Positions 33,229 through 43,354 of a DNA stretch of 53,154 bases are shown in pieces (position 1 is the stretch's first letter; each line of letters begins with the position of its first letter). The stretch comes from Chitinophaga pinensis (GTDB lineage Bacteria; Bacteroidota; Bacteroidia; UBA4408). The position numbers and the translations under genes are program-made. The stretch lies in NCBI GenBank assembly GCA_945872355.1, contig CAMBZU010000014.1, forward strand, positions 1 through 53,154, given 5' to 3'. The notes under the pieces were generated by a model that searched no databases, had not been told where the DNA came from, and saw only the letters and a program-made list of their open reading frames with translations.

Positions 33229-33969
33229 TTAAATTACTTTAGCTTCGTTGTGCAGCATCTCGATAAGGCTGGCAGCATTTTCAGCATCAATCATTTTACA
33301 AGTGGTACGACCTTGTGACAAAGTGTATGATTTTACTTCCGTTAATTTGTCTGCAGCTATCACAGGTATCACATTTAAAACTTTGGTGCGAGCCGCCATA
33401 ATTCCTCTCATATTTGGAATTCTTACTTCGGCCATGCCTTTTGCAGCACTTAATACCAATGGAAAATCACATTCAATTACTTCAGTTCCACCATCAATAT
33501 CACATTCAACTGTAGCAGTTGAGCCAGCCACATCTAATTTAGTAGCCATTGAAATATAAGGCATATCAAGCAATTCGGCCAACATACCTCCAAGTGAAGA
33601 ACCATTGTAATTAATGGTTTCCTTGCCTGCTAAAATAATGTCAAAAGCACCTTGTTTAGCATAAGCAGCAATTTGCGCTGCTACAAAGTAGGTATCTGTA
33701 GGTTCTCCATCAATTCTAACACCATCATCAGCACCAATAGCAAAAGCTTTTCTAATAATTGCCTCCATATCAGCACCGCCTACACTTATAGTTGTAACTG
33801 TACCTCCAAGTGTTTCCTTTAATTCCAATGCACGCACTAGGGCATACCACTCGTCATAAGGATTTACAATATACTGCACATTGTTCTCATCAAAGGCTGT
33901 GTTATTATCTTTAAAAGCAATTTTGGCCGTTGTATCAGGCGCTTTGCTTATGCAAACTAATATTTTCAT
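33229..33969 (-). CDS. etfB: electron transfer flavoprotein beta subunit
   Basis: The 246-residue protein has the AMP-binding beta-subunit features: VNPYDEWYALVRALELKE, FDIILAGKETINYNGSSLGGMLAELLDMPYIS and the C-terminal arm. First gene of the etfBA operon; its promoter is at 34004-34035. Confidence 0.96.
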   Translation of the reverse strand: MKILVCISKAPDTTAKIAFKDNNTAFDENNVQYIVNPYDEWYALVRALELKETLGGTVTTISVGGADMEAIIRKAFAIGADDGVRIDGEPTDTYFVAAQIAAYAKQGAFDIILAGKETINYNGSSLGGMLAELLDMPYISMATKLDVAGSTATVECDIDGGTEVIECDFPLVLSAAKGMAEVRIPNMRGIMAARTKVLNVIPVIAADKLTEVKSYTLSQGRTTCKMIDAENAASLIEMLHNEAKVI

Positions 33970-34003
33970 AAGATATTTCTTTTGTATTTTTTAAAAAAGC
34001 ACG

Positions 34004-34035
34004 CAAATTTAGCGAAATCAATACATAAACCCAAA
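34004..34035 (-). promoter_or_regulatory. etfBA promoter: TTTG, N20, TAAATTTG
   Basis: On the minus strand, TTTG lies at 34035-34032 and an exact -7 box at 34011-34004. The leader is about 30 bases. Confidence 0.65.
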
Positions 34036-34207
34036 AGGAAATTTATAGTTTAAGATTTTGATTTATAAATTTTATAAACCCCTTTTTGAGCTTAATTGAT
34101 TGGATCAACAAAAATTAAATACTCCTATTGATAATTTAGTTGAAGAAAAAGTCAAAAAATGCGCTCAAACAATTATTTTTAAAGGGCTTTTTATAACGCT
34201 GCATTGA

Positions 34208-34365
34208 TTATTGAACTGCTATTTTAAAGCTTTTTTTATGATGCATTAAGCGCATAAAATAAATTCCTATGTTAAAGAGTCATTAGAGATTTTTGAGTTC
34301 ATTTCCAAAAGTTGCTCCTAATGCTTGGTTTCCTGCAACATTAATTATTTTTCAAATAGCATCTA
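34208..34365 (-). pseudogene. relic of a T9SS C-terminal sorting domain
   Basis: One minus-strand frame reads KIINVAGNQALGATFGNEL, then two adjacent stops (34283-34285 and the next codon), then GIYFMRLMHHKKSFKIAVQ and a stop at 34208-34210. This is the tail pattern of T9SS type A domains. Further upstream there are more stops, so only the end of a dead secreted-protein gene remains. The rest of 33970-34590 is AT-rich with no gene seen besides the etf promoter. Confidence 0.65.
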
Positions 34366-34590
34366 TTCAATTTTATGTTCAACTATTCATCATTCAAATA
34401 AACTGCACCATTTTTTCATTAAATTGATTTTTTAAGCTAGATAATACATCTGTTGTAAAATTAAAGCTGCTACTCTAAGCCCTTGCTGTTAAACTTATAT
34501 TCTTTCTAAAAATGAATAGTTAAAACTTGTTCTTTAATTTAATAATGATTATATTTAGGTCATTTAAAATGATTATATAAATGTCATACT

Positions 34591-35784
34591 ATGCCTTCAA
34601 CAACTAATTTCAACAGAACAATAGTACATATGGATATGGATTGTTTTTTTGTGTCTGTATCGTGCTTAATGGATTCGCGTTTAAAAGGAAAGCCAGTGTT
34701 AATAGGTGGCAACAGCGATCGAGGTGTGGTGGCAGCTTGCAGTTATGAAGCACGTGCTTATGGCATACATTCAGCCATGCCTATGAAAAATGCAAAACGC
34801 CTTTGCCCCGAAGCATTAATTGTGCGCGGCGATTATGAGCAATACAGCAAATACAGCAATATGGTAACAGATATTGTAAAAGAAAGTGTGCCGCTTTACG
34901 AAAAATCTTCTATTGATGAATTTTACATGGACCTTACAGGAATGGATCGTTTTTTTGGCTGTTACCAAATGGCCATTGAACTAAGGCAACGCATCATTAA
35001 AGAAACAGGACTACCTATTTCTTTTGGCATGTCGCCTAATAAAACGGTAAGCAAAGTAGCCACCGATGAAGCCAAGCCAAACAATCAACTTAAAGTAGAT
35101 GTAGGTTTTGAAAAAAGTTTTTTAGCGCCATTATCTATAAAAAAAATACCCATGATTGGCGAAAAAACCTATCATTTACTGCGTACCATGGGCGTAGAAA
35201 AAGTATATACTTTACAGCAAATGCCTGTTGAACTTATGGCGAAAGCCTTTGGCGAAAATGGCATTAGTATTTGGCACAAAGCCAATGGAAAAGACGACTC
35301 GCCAGTAGTGCCTTACAACGAAAAAAAAAGTTTGAGCAGCGAAGAAACATTCGAAAACGACACCATAGATGTAGCCATGATTAAAAGCTTATTGATTAAA
35401 ATGACCGAAAAGCTGGCCTACCAACTGCGTGTCTCCAACAAGCTTACTGCCTGTGTTACAGTAAAAATAAGATACTCTAATTTTGACACACACACTACAC
35501 AATGTAGGATTTCCTACACCGCTAGCGACCATTTACTTATTCCTAAAGTGAAAGAGCTTTTTGATAAGCTTTACGAACGCAGGATGCTCATACGCTTGGT
35601 TGGCATACGCTTTAGCCATTTGGTAGGCGGCGGGCAGCAAATTAATTTATTTGAAGATAGCGAAGAAATTATTCGTTTATACCAAGCTATGGATAAAATG
35701 AGGCAACGTTTTGGCGCAGATAAAATAGGACGTGCTGTAGCTATGGGAATACGCACTAAGCAATTTAATCCTTTTAAAGGTTAA
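34591..35784 (+). CDS. dinB: DNA polymerase IV (Y-family)
   Basis: The 397-residue lesion-bypass polymerase has catalytic motifs MDMDCFFVSVSCL and SSIDEFYMDLTG, the thumb region (IPMIGEKTYHLLRTMGVEKV) and a little-finger domain ending with a clamp-binding-like peptide (QINLFE). No LexA-like box is recognised upstream. Confidence 0.95.
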   Translation: MPSTTNFNRTIVHMDMDCFFVSVSCLMDSRLKGKPVLIGGNSDRGVVAACSYEARAYGIHSAMPMKNAKRLCPEALIVRGDYEQYSKYSNMVTDIVKESVPLYEKSSIDEFYMDLTGMDRFFGCYQMAIELRQRIIKETGLPISFGMSPNKTVSKVATDEAKPNNQLKVDVGFEKSFLAPLSIKKIPMIGEKTYHLLRTMGVEKVYTLQQMPVELMAKAFGENGISIWHKANGKDDSPVVPYNEKKSLSSEETFENDTIDVAMIKSLLIKMTEKLAYQLRVSNKLTACVTVKIRYSNFDTHTTQCRISYTASDHLLIPKVKELFDKLYERRMLIRLVGIRFSHLVGGGQQINLFEDSEEIIRLYQAMDKMRQRFGADKIGRAVAMGIRTKQFNPFKG

Positions 35785-35899
35785 CTAAACAAACCACGCA
35801 ATTACTTGTTAAATATACAACTAATGTTTTAAGAAAAGTAATGTAAATAAATGTTTATCAAAATTAACATATACTTTACAATAGGGATTTTTTTAGCAC

Positions 35900-35907
35900 T
35901 AGCTTTG
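35900..35907 (+). promoter_or_regulatory. -7 element (TAGCTTTG)
   Basis: Exact TAnnTTTG, 17 bases before the ATG at 35925, predicting a leader of about 11-14 bases. -33 element unclear. Confidence 0.5.
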
Positions 35908-35924
35908 TACCCTTAAGTTACTAA

Positions 35925-38462
35925 ATGAAATTTTTACTGCTATTAGTTAGCCTCTTAGTTTATAATTTAACAAGCATAGCACAGTGCGTGCTTATAAACG
36001 AAGTAATGATTAGGCCAAACGACCCATGTGATGGAAGCTGCGCCCCCAATGCAGCAGAATGGATTGAATTGTATAACTCTTGTTCTAATTCAGTAGATAT
36101 AAGTTGTTTTGTATTAACAGATGGTGATTTTACAGTTACTTTCCCAAGTGGCACAATCATTCCAGCCAATGGCTACTATGTATTAGGAAGCGTTAATTCT
36201 GGCGGCCCTGTTGATTTAAACATGGCCACCTGCGGATGCGCTGCTCCAGCCTTGCAAACGGGTATATTAACAAACCCCAATGAACAAATAATTATAGTAA
36301 ATGACTTAGGGGTACAGCAAGATGCCATTTATTGGGGGGGAGGTCAATTCCCATTAAACATAACCTCTATGACTTTAGGCGCATGTGCCCCATTAAATAT
36401 AAACAAACCCACTAACACAGGATTTACATCAATTCCAGTTCCAACAAGTGGTTGCTCGGTAGGTAGAACTTGCGATGCATCAACTACTTGGCAAGTGAAA
36501 TGTGGCACAAACATTAGTATGGGTGCTACAAATGGACTGCAGGGTGTTCCATCTTTTACCGCATCAAACACCTCGGTTTGCCCAGGCGACTGTATAGGAT
36601 TTACTGATAATAGCCTAGGGAATCCAACGGCTTGGTTCTGGACCTTTTCTGGTGCTGCAACAGGAAATTCAAACAATCAAAATCCAAGTTCAGTATGTTA
36701 CAACAACGCAGGGAATTATACTGTTACCTTACAAATCACCAATTCTTGCGGTACTTTTACAAATACACAAACAGGATATATTCAGGTGGGCGCTGGCGCT
36801 ACGCCAAACATAACAGCGAGTGGTCCCGTAAATTTTTGCGCAGGGACTTCAGTAACTTTAAGTACAAATACTGTTGGAACCTACCAATGGCAACTCAATG
36901 GTACAGCTATTGCTGGAGAAACTAACCCTTCATTAGTTGTTTCACAAACTGGAAATTATTCAGTATTGGTAGGCAGTGGCTCTTGCGCTGGCATATCAAA
37001 TGTTATTCAAGTAACTGTAACACCTGCATCAACAGCTAATATTAATGCGCTATCATCAACAACAATATGCACAGGGCAGAGTGTTATTTTAGAAAGTGTA
37101 GCTACTGCCGATAGCTACCAATGGCAACTCAACGGGACTGCAATAGCAGGAGAAACCAATCAACAAATTACTGTTAACACGGCAGGAAATTACACATTAT
37201 TAGTGAGCAGTGTCAATGGTTGTACAGCTACTTCAGCTCCAACAACAGTAACTCTGCTAACAGCTACAACGCCAAACATTACATCCACAAACGGTATTTT
37301 TAGCTTTTGTCAAGGGCAATCGCTTACACTAGAAGCTACAACAGGACTTTTAAGTTACCAATGGTATTTAAACAATACTATAATTGCCGGTGCAAATGCA
37401 TCAACATTAGTGGTAACACAAACAGGGAGTTACAGTGTTTCGGTAGGCAATGCTAATGGCTGCAATACAAGTTCAACGCCCACAATAATTAACCTATTGC
37501 CTTTACCTACTGCTCAGGTCTCGCCTGCGGGGCCAATACTAATTTGCAATGCAATACCATACATACTGCAAGTAGCAAGTGGTGCGGTGGCTTATCAATG
37601 GTATAATGCTGGTGCAGTTATAGCAGGTGCAACATCAAATACTTTTGCAGCAGGACTCTCTGGAGATTACAGTGTAATGATTACTAACATAAATGGATGC
37701 ACAGCAACTTCAAATACAGTTGCGGTATCTTTTAACACAGCCATATCTGTGAGTATTTACAATGACAATCCACTCCCATGCGAAGGAGATGTGGTATATT
37801 TAAGCACTACCCAAACATACAATCAAATAAATTGGACAAATGGTGAAAGTGGCATTCAAATTAGTGTAACAACAAGTGGAAAATACGGAGTAACTGTTGT
37901 AAATAATGGAGGCTGCACAGCTTCAGATGAAGTTGATATTGTATTTCAACCAAAACCATTAGTAGAAGCTGGCGCTGATGTAACAGGTGATTGCGTAAAT
38001 GGGATCATGTTAAATGGAACTGGAGATGGAGTACCTTATTGGGAGCCAGCCTTGGGCCTTAGCAACACCAATACCTTTGATGTGACTGCTGCACCTGCTT
38101 TTACAACTATTTACTATCTTACAGTAGATAACGGAACTTGCAAAGCTACTGACTCATTGCTTGTGACATCCGAATGCAGTTCTGTTTATATACCATCTGC
38201 TTTTTCGCCAAATAACGATGGTGTAAATGATGTTTTTAAAGCTTTTGGGATGGAAATTAATGATTTTGAATTGATAATTTATAACCGTTGGGGCGAAAAG
38301 ATTTTTCAAACACAAGATATCAATTTAGGGTGGGATGGCACTTACAAAGGCACAGTTTCTCCGCTTGGCACTTATGTTTGGGAACTTGAAGCATCAGATA
38401 AATTTGGCAAGCCATTGCTCAAAGATATTCAGCGCAGAGGTGTTGTAAATTTGATAAGATAA
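35925..38462 (+). CDS. large exported protein: lamin-tail, PKD and Ig-like domains with gliding-type C-terminal domain
   Basis: The 845-residue protein has a signal peptide (MKFLLLLVSLLVYNLTSIAQ), a lamin-tail domain (about 21-165, CVLINEVMIRPND ... AAEWIELYN), a PKD domain (about 205-290, SVCPGDCIGFTDNS ... GNYTVTLQIT) and four or five Ig-like repeats with the recurrent YQWQLNGTAIAGETN-type core (about 295-600). The C-terminus is the gliding-motility-associated type B sorting domain (YIPSAFSPNNDGVNDVFK ... NRWGEKIFQ ... GTYVWELEA). It is probably displayed on the cell surface by T9SS as an adhesin or binder. Confidence 0.9.
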   Translation: MKFLLLLVSLLVYNLTSIAQCVLINEVMIRPNDPCDGSCAPNAAEWIELYNSCSNSVDISCFVLTDGDFTVTFPSGTIIPANGYYVLGSVNSGGPVDLNMATCGCAAPALQTGILTNPNEQIIIVNDLGVQQDAIYWGGGQFPLNITSMTLGACAPLNINKPTNTGFTSIPVPTSGCSVGRTCDASTTWQVKCGTNISMGATNGLQGVPSFTASNTSVCPGDCIGFTDNSLGNPTAWFWTFSGAATGNSNNQNPSSVCYNNAGNYTVTLQITNSCGTFTNTQTGYIQVGAGATPNITASGPVNFCAGTSVTLSTNTVGTYQWQLNGTAIAGETNPSLVVSQTGNYSVLVGSGSCAGISNVIQVTVTPASTANINALSSTTICTGQSVILESVATADSYQWQLNGTAIAGETNQQITVNTAGNYTLLVSSVNGCTATSAPTTVTLLTATTPNITSTNGIFSFCQGQSLTLEATTGLLSYQWYLNNTIIAGANASTLVVTQTGSYSVSVGNANGCNTSSTPTIINLLPLPTAQVSPAGPILICNAIPYILQVASGAVAYQWYNAGAVIAGATSNTFAAGLSGDYSVMITNINGCTATSNTVAVSFNTAISVSIYNDNPLPCEGDVVYLSTTQTYNQINWTNGESGIQISVTTSGKYGVTVVNNGGCTASDEVDIVFQPKPLVEAGADVTGDCVNGIMLNGTGDGVPYWEPALGLSNTNTFDVTAAPAFTTIYYLTVDNGTCKATDSLLVTSECSSVYIPSAFSPNNDGVNDVFKAFGMEINDFELIIYNRWGEKIFQTQDINLGWDGTYKGTVSPLGTYVWELEASDKFGKPLLKDIQRRGVVNLIR

Positions 38463-38513
38463 AAACTTCTTGTAGAAATTATTTATACTATTTTTAAATT
38501 CGATTTATATTAT

Positions 38514-38544
38514 TTTGAAACCATAAGATAAAAAATTACATTTG
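38514..38544 (+). promoter_or_regulatory. promoter: TTTG (38514-38517), N19, TACATTTG (38537-38544)
   Basis: Full consensus at ideal spacing, 11 bases before the first ATG. Confidence 0.75.
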
Positions 38545-38555
38545 AATAACCAATC

Positions 38556-39938
38556 ATGATTCAAATGAAAAATATTTACTCAATTATTGCCTTATTTGTT
38601 TGCCTGATTCACCAGCAAACTTTTTCTCAAAATACCTCTGAATTTGAAATGAGTCTTGTTGCATTTTCAAAGGTAATTAAGCAAAATAATGTAGAAACTA
38701 TTACTGTAAAATTTGATGCTATTGAAAAGGATATTAATAAAACTTTTAATATCAACTTTGCCATTGATGATGTATTGATTTCATCTGAAATTATAGCCTT
38801 AAAAATACTAAAAAAAGAATCTCAAAACTATCAATTGATTTACGATTTTTCTATTAATCCTAAAGCGTATCAGTTAAAAATTTGGATTACTGATCCGCTC
38901 AACAGTGACATATCTAAAGCATTAAATTCAATAGATCAGCATTTTTTTGTAGCAAGAACAACAGTGCCGCAACTGCCATTAATTGAAGAATTTACAAGCA
39001 GCACCTGTAGCCCATGTGCAAGCTTTAACAGTACTTTTGATCCATTTTTAGCATCTATAAATGCAAACGAAAATGGTGGCCAAGTGGCTGCAGTAAAGTA
39101 TCAAATGAACTGGCCTTCACCGGGCAACGACCCGAGTTATAATTCTGATGGCAATGGTAGAAAAACTTCCTATTTAGTTTCGGGTATTCCAAAGTCTTTT
39201 TTAAATGGTGTTGCCACTTCAACTTTCGATCAGTCAGTGATCGATGCAGCATCAGGACAATCAGCATTTGAAATTGTACCTTACTTTTATCTTTCGGGAG
39301 ATTCAGTAATCGCAACTTGCGATGCAACCTCTTACACAAGCATGAGCGGCACACTTAGGTTGCACTTAGCACTTACAGAGGATTTTTATTCCTATACTGG
39401 AGGCAGTACTACTCAAAATACTTTTCATTATGTGCAGCGAAAAATGTTGCCAAACTATGTTGGAACTGTATTAAACAATATACATACAGATACTACCTAT
39501 ACTACCAATAGAACTTATAAAGTAACATACGGGAATGTAACACAAAACAGCTATAATATTTGGGCTACCAGTGCAGGATTTACACTAGTTTCTTGGATTC
39601 AAAACACCAGCACAAAGGAAATATATCAGGCTGCTTTTGCCAATACACCAAGCGCTTTAAACATAAGTGAAAATATTAAACAAAATGCATTTGAAGTTTA
39701 TCCTAACCCTGCTACCGAGAGTTTTATAATTAAACTTGAATTGAGCGAAATGGCTGAAGTGGCCTACTCCATTTCAGATATAACTGGTAAAATTATTCAA
39801 CAAGCAATTGTACAACAATTGCCAAAAGGGAAACACATCATACAAACTTCTACTCAGGATATGTTACCAGGTATTTATTTTTGTAACATAAAAGTGAATG
39901 ATGCAGGTTTTGTACAAAGAATAGTAATCGCAAAATAA
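38556..39938 (+). CDS. Omp28-related / thioredoxin-like exported protein with T9SS sorting domain
   Basis: The 460-residue protein has a signal peptide (IYSIIALFVCLIHQQTFSQ), an N-terminal beta domain, then a thioredoxin-like Omp28-type domain with CxxC (EEFTSSTCSPCASF, about residue 150) and the cis-proline-like SGIPKSFLNG. It ends in a T9SS type A domain (FEVYPNPATESFIIKLEL ... GFVQRIVIAK). The role outside the cell is unknown; a redox or binding function is possible. The start could also be the ATG at 38565 (MKNIYS). Confidence 0.85.
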   Translation: MIQMKNIYSIIALFVCLIHQQTFSQNTSEFEMSLVAFSKVIKQNNVETITVKFDAIEKDINKTFNINFAIDDVLISSEIIALKILKKESQNYQLIYDFSINPKAYQLKIWITDPLNSDISKALNSIDQHFFVARTTVPQLPLIEEFTSSTCSPCASFNSTFDPFLASINANENGGQVAAVKYQMNWPSPGNDPSYNSDGNGRKTSYLVSGIPKSFLNGVATSTFDQSVIDAASGQSAFEIVPYFYLSGDSVIATCDATSYTSMSGTLRLHLALTEDFYSYTGGSTTQNTFHYVQRKMLPNYVGTVLNNIHTDTTYTTNRTYKVTYGNVTQNSYNIWATSAGFTLVSWIQNTSTKEIYQAAFANTPSALNISENIKQNAFEVYPNPATESFIIKLELSEMAEVAYSISDITGKIIQQAIVQQLPKGKHIIQTSTQDMLPGIYFCNIKVNDAGFVQRIVIAK

Positions 39939-40033
39939 ACCGAATTGCTAATTTTATAAATATCAAAAACATTGTATTAACAAACTTGTTACTTAAATAA
40001 TAAAATAAGTCTAAAAAACAACAAATTAGCGCT

Positions 40034-40756
40034 ATGAATTTCAAGCAAGTAAATATCAAAGATGAGTTATTTGAGCAAAAACAAAAATCTTACACCGTAC
40101 TTGATCAAGTTTCATCCATATTAAGTGCCTCGGTAAAGTTAGATGAAGATGTGCTTTACCGCCTGCAACATCAAGCCATTGATCCTGTAATGGATGTTGA
40201 AATTATTGATGAAACAGACAAAGAAAATTTGTTTACTATCAATCAAATAAAAAGCATTTGTTTAAAATACAATTTACGTTTTTTAGATTCTTCTTATTTT
40301 AAATCTGAATTCCCTTACGAAGCTATTTCAAAAATAAAAGCTTTTGAAAACAAGTATGAGGTTAAGATTAAAAACTTTAAAGTGGTTGCTCCAGCTGAGG
40401 TTTTTAAATTGGAAGATTGCAATAAAGATCCTTTATTATTTGCACAACTTGCTGATAATAGGTATTATTTAATACATCAATGGGGCAATGATTTGGCTTG
40501 GTATAGGGCCTTAGTATCATACCCAATTAAAAGCATTTATAGTTACTTTATTTTTTTGTGGTTGCCGGCAGCAATCATTGCTTTTTGTTTACCCTTTAGT
40601 TGGCTTAATGTAGCGCCTGAAAATGAGTTCACATTGCGAATTTGGTTAACGGTGCATTGCTTTATTGCACTGTTCTTTTTTATCATTTTTTTAGGCTCAA
40701 CAGCGCATAAAAACTTTAGCGAAAACAGTTGGGACAGTAAGTATTACAATAGTTAA
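40034..40756 (+). CDS. hypothetical membrane protein with two helices
   Basis: I do not recognise the 240-residue protein. Residues 1-170 are soluble and rich in charged residues (DPVMDVEIIDETDKENLFTI, LAQ-type region FAQLADNRYYLIHQWGNDL). Two membrane helices follow (FIFLWLPAAIIAFCLPFSWL and WLTVHCFIALFFFIIFLGS). No signal peptide. It lies alone between the Omp28-like gene and the acyltransferase gene. Confidence 0.7.
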   Translation: MNFKQVNIKDELFEQKQKSYTVLDQVSSILSASVKLDEDVLYRLQHQAIDPVMDVEIIDETDKENLFTINQIKSICLKYNLRFLDSSYFKSEFPYEAISKIKAFENKYEVKIKNFKVVAPAEVFKLEDCNKDPLLFAQLADNRYYLIHQWGNDLAWYRALVSYPIKSIYSYFIFLWLPAAIIAFCLPFSWLNVAPENEFTLRIWLTVHCFIALFFFIIFLGSTAHKNFSENSWDSKYYNS

Positions 40757-40860
40757 TAGAAGTTTTGTTTGTAAAGAGGCCTCTGGTTTTAGTAGAACAC
40801 ACTTTGAGTCAATTGTAAATAAAAAATACAACTTTAAAACAAATTTATAGCAAAAGGGAT

Positions 40861-40936
40861 GGAAGCAAGGTACCATGTACCGCGGACAGCCCGACAAACA
40901 TGCCAGCAGAGCTTTGCTGGTATTTTTGATTTGCCC
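40861..40936 (+). other. hairpin-rich stretch after the two-helix gene
   Basis: CCAGCA/TGCTGG (around 40912-40930) with a following T-rich tail could act as a terminator. The surrounding GGTACC/GTACC repeats give more folds. No coding frame is convincing here. Confidence 0.5.
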
Positions 40937-40941
40937 TAAAG

Positions 40942-41074
40942 TAATACTAATTGTATTTATTAAATAGCACAAAGCTGTTTAATAAATTTACAATGGTTAA
41001 TGCCGATACAACTTGAAACTAGTACAATAAGGCTTGGCCGCAATTGGACTAAATTGAAAGTGTAATCGGTATAA
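40942..41074 (+). repeat. structured intergenic repeat, copy C
   Basis: Same two-part plan as the island-border repeats but diverged inside. An AT-rich arm pair, ACTAATTGTATTTATTAAA (40946-40964) with TTTAATAAATTTACAATGG (40978-40996), is followed by TAATGCCGAT (40998-41007) and a closing ATCGGTATAA (41065-41074). Confidence 0.6.
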
Positions 41075-41098
41075 TTTCGTTTGATTTGGCATTTATAG

Positions 41099-41129
41099 TT
41101 TGTTACTGCCCTATTGTTTGTTAGTTTTG
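41099..41129 (+). promoter_or_regulatory. promoter: TTTG (41099-41102), N19, TAGTTTTG (41122-41129)
   Basis: Full consensus at ideal spacing. It overlaps the beginning of the longest frame (TTG at 41114), so the gene must start later, at ATG 41135 or 41138; the predicted transcript starts at that codon. Confidence 0.75.
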
Positions 41130-41134
41130 CACTT

Positions 41135-42019
41135 ATGATGGTGCTTAACTATTTACTTTATTACGGCATTATTTTGCCGCTCTCATACATGCCTTTGTTT
41201 ATTTTACATGGCGTAGCGGATTTCTTTTTTATACTGCTTTATTATGTTTTTCCTTACCGCAAAAAAGTAGTGTTAAGCAATTTAAAAAATGCTTTTCCGG
41301 AAAAATCTCAGCAAGAAATTAATACGATTGCCCGCAAGTTTTATCGTCATTTTTGCAGCATAATGGTAGAGAGTATAAAGGCTTTTACCATTAGTAATGA
41401 AAACCTTTTGGCGCATTTTAAGATTAGCAATACCAATATGCTAGAAAAATATTATGCGCAAAACAGAAGTGTAATTTTAGTAACTGGGCATTATGGCAAT
41501 TGGGAATGGGCAGCGCTTTCGCTGGCGTTACAAAGTAAATATCAAGCATCGGGCTTATACCAGCCTATTAGCAACAAGTTTTTTGATAAATTGATGCAAA
41601 AAACAAGAAGTAAAAATGGTTTGATTTTGATTCCACCTAAAGAAACAGGTGAGTATTTTATAAAATTAAAAGACAAATTGGTGGCTTATGGATTTATTGC
41701 AGATCAGTCGCCATCTAATCCTGATAAAGGGTATTGGCTTACGTTTTTAAATCAACCTACAAGTGTTTTATTGGGTGCCGAAAAATATGCAAAGTTGCAC
41801 AATTGTGTGGTGCTTTTTGGGAAAATACAAATGACAAAAAGAGGGCATTATACACTTACTTATATTCCTGTTAGTGATGACGCAATAAATAGCAAAGGAG
41901 GAGAAATTACTACTATTCATACAAAAATATTAGAAGGTATTATACAAGAAAGACCTGAGCTATGGCTATGGACACACCGCAGATGGAAGCACAAGCCTAA
42001 ACAAGCCACTACTAATTAG
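41135..42019 (+). CDS. lysophospholipid/lipid A acyltransferase (LpxL/HtrB family)
   Basis: The inner-membrane-anchored acyltransferase has the family motifs VTGHYGNWEWAAL (HxxxxE type), ADQSPSNPDKGYWLTFLNQPTSVLLG and ELWLWTHRRWKHKP at the end. It adds a secondary acyl chain to lipid A or a related lipid. The start is set at ATG 41135 because the promoter occupies the sequence just upstream; 41138 is equally possible. rarA follows after 9 bases. Confidence 0.88.
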   Translation: MMVLNYLLYYGIILPLSYMPLFILHGVADFFFILLYYVFPYRKKVVLSNLKNAFPEKSQQEINTIARKFYRHFCSIMVESIKAFTISNENLLAHFKISNTNMLEKYYAQNRSVILVTGHYGNWEWAALSLALQSKYQASGLYQPISNKFFDKLMQKTRSKNGLILIPPKETGEYFIKLKDKLVAYGFIADQSPSNPDKGYWLTFLNQPTSVLLGAEKYAKLHNCVVLFGKIQMTKRGHYTLTYIPVSDDAINSKGGEITTIHTKILEGIIQERPELWLWTHRRWKHKPKQATTN

Positions 42020-42028
42020 CGCAGCCGC

Positions 42029-43309
42029 ATGAACAAAGCAAATATGCCATTGGCAGAATACTTGAGGCCAAAAGATTTGACTGACTATATTGGTCAAACA
42101 CATTTGGTGGGTGAAGGCGCTATATTACGCAATGCCATTGAGGGCGGGCAAATGCACTCTATGATTTTGTGGGGACCGCCGGGTGTTGGAAAAACTACTT
42201 TAGCTGGATTATTTGCTCAAAAACAAGCGAGAGATTTTTTTGCGTTAAGCGCCATTAACAGCGGTGTTAAAGATGTGAGAGAAATAATTGATAAGGCACA
42301 AAATCAATTTAATTTTACGGGTAAAAGTCCTATTTTATTTATTGATGAGATTCATCGTTTTAGTAAATCGCAGCAAGATTCTTTATTGAATGCGGTTGAA
42401 AAAGGGATTGTAGTTTTGATTGGGGCTACTACTGAAAATCCATCGTTTGAAGTAATTTCTCCTTTGCTTTCGCGATGCCAATTGTATGTGTTGAAGCATT
42501 TAACTGAAGAGGAATTAATTTCGTTATTGCAACAAGCCATACATTCTGATTATTTTGCGGATAAAAAAATAACTTTATCGGAAACTGAAGCGCTGATAAG
42601 CCTTTCGGGAGGTGACGCCCGTAAGATGTTGGGTGCTTTAGAAATAGTGATTAATAGTGTGATGAACACCGAAGTAAATGTTACCAATGACTTGGTAAAA
42701 AGTAAAATTCAGCAACGCATTTTAGTGTATGACAAGCAGGGTGAAAATCATTATGATATTGTTTCGGCCTTTATAAAATCGATGCGTGGGAGTGATCCGA
42801 ATGCTACTGTATATTGGTTAGCGCGAATGATAGAAGCGGGCGAAGATTTGCTTTTTATTGCACGCAGAATGGTAATTTTAGCTTCAGAAGATATTGGAAA
42901 TGCCAATCCTACTGCGATTATTATGGCCGTAAATTGTTTTGAGGCGGTGAACAAAATTGGTTATCCTGAGAGCAGGATTATCTTGTCGCAAACTGCGGTT
43001 TATTTGGCAACTTCACCTAAAAGCAACTCTACTTATTTGGCCATTGATGATGCCATTGCCCTAGTAAAAGCAACAGGAAATCTGCCTGTACCCTTGCATT
43101 TGCGCAACGCACCCACTAAACTAATGAAGGATTTAGATTACGGAAAAGAATACGATTATGCACACAACCATGCCAACAACTTTGTAAACCTTGAGTTTTT
43201 GCCCGATGCCCTTTCAGGTAAAAAGATTTATGAGCCAGGAATTAATGCGCGTGAAAATGAATTACGCGCTTATTTGAAGCGTTGTTGGGGGGAGAAGTAT
43301 AATTACTGA
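42029..43309 (+). CDS. rarA: replication-associated recombination protein A (RarA/MgsA)
   Basis: The 426-residue AAA+ ATPase has RPKDLTDYIGQTHLVGEGAILRNAIE, Walker A LWGPPGVGKTTLAG, Walker B LFIDEIHRFSKSQQDSLL, sensor 1 LIGATTENPSFEV and the C-terminal MgsA domain (MRGSDPNATVYWLARMIEAGED). It acts at stalled replication forks. Length is typical. Confidence 0.95.
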   Translation: MNKANMPLAEYLRPKDLTDYIGQTHLVGEGAILRNAIEGGQMHSMILWGPPGVGKTTLAGLFAQKQARDFFALSAINSGVKDVREIIDKAQNQFNFTGKSPILFIDEIHRFSKSQQDSLLNAVEKGIVVLIGATTENPSFEVISPLLSRCQLYVLKHLTEEELISLLQQAIHSDYFADKKITLSETEALISLSGGDARKMLGALEIVINSVMNTEVNVTNDLVKSKIQQRILVYDKQGENHYDIVSAFIKSMRGSDPNATVYWLARMIEAGEDLLFIARRMVILASEDIGNANPTAIIMAVNCFEAVNKIGYPESRIILSQTAVYLATSPKSNSTYLAIDDAIALVKATGNLPVPLHLRNAPTKLMKDLDYGKEYDYAHNHANNFVNLEFLPDALSGKKIYEPGINARENELRAYLKRCWGEKYNY

Positions 43310-43354
43310 GTGTGGGAATAAGAGCGAAAGTTTTTTATTACAAAGGTTTGGAAG

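Noticed and set aside
36632-36925. Alternative-frame protein inside the large PKD/Ig protein
   Set aside because: Shadow frame with no start signal; the main frame has clear domains.
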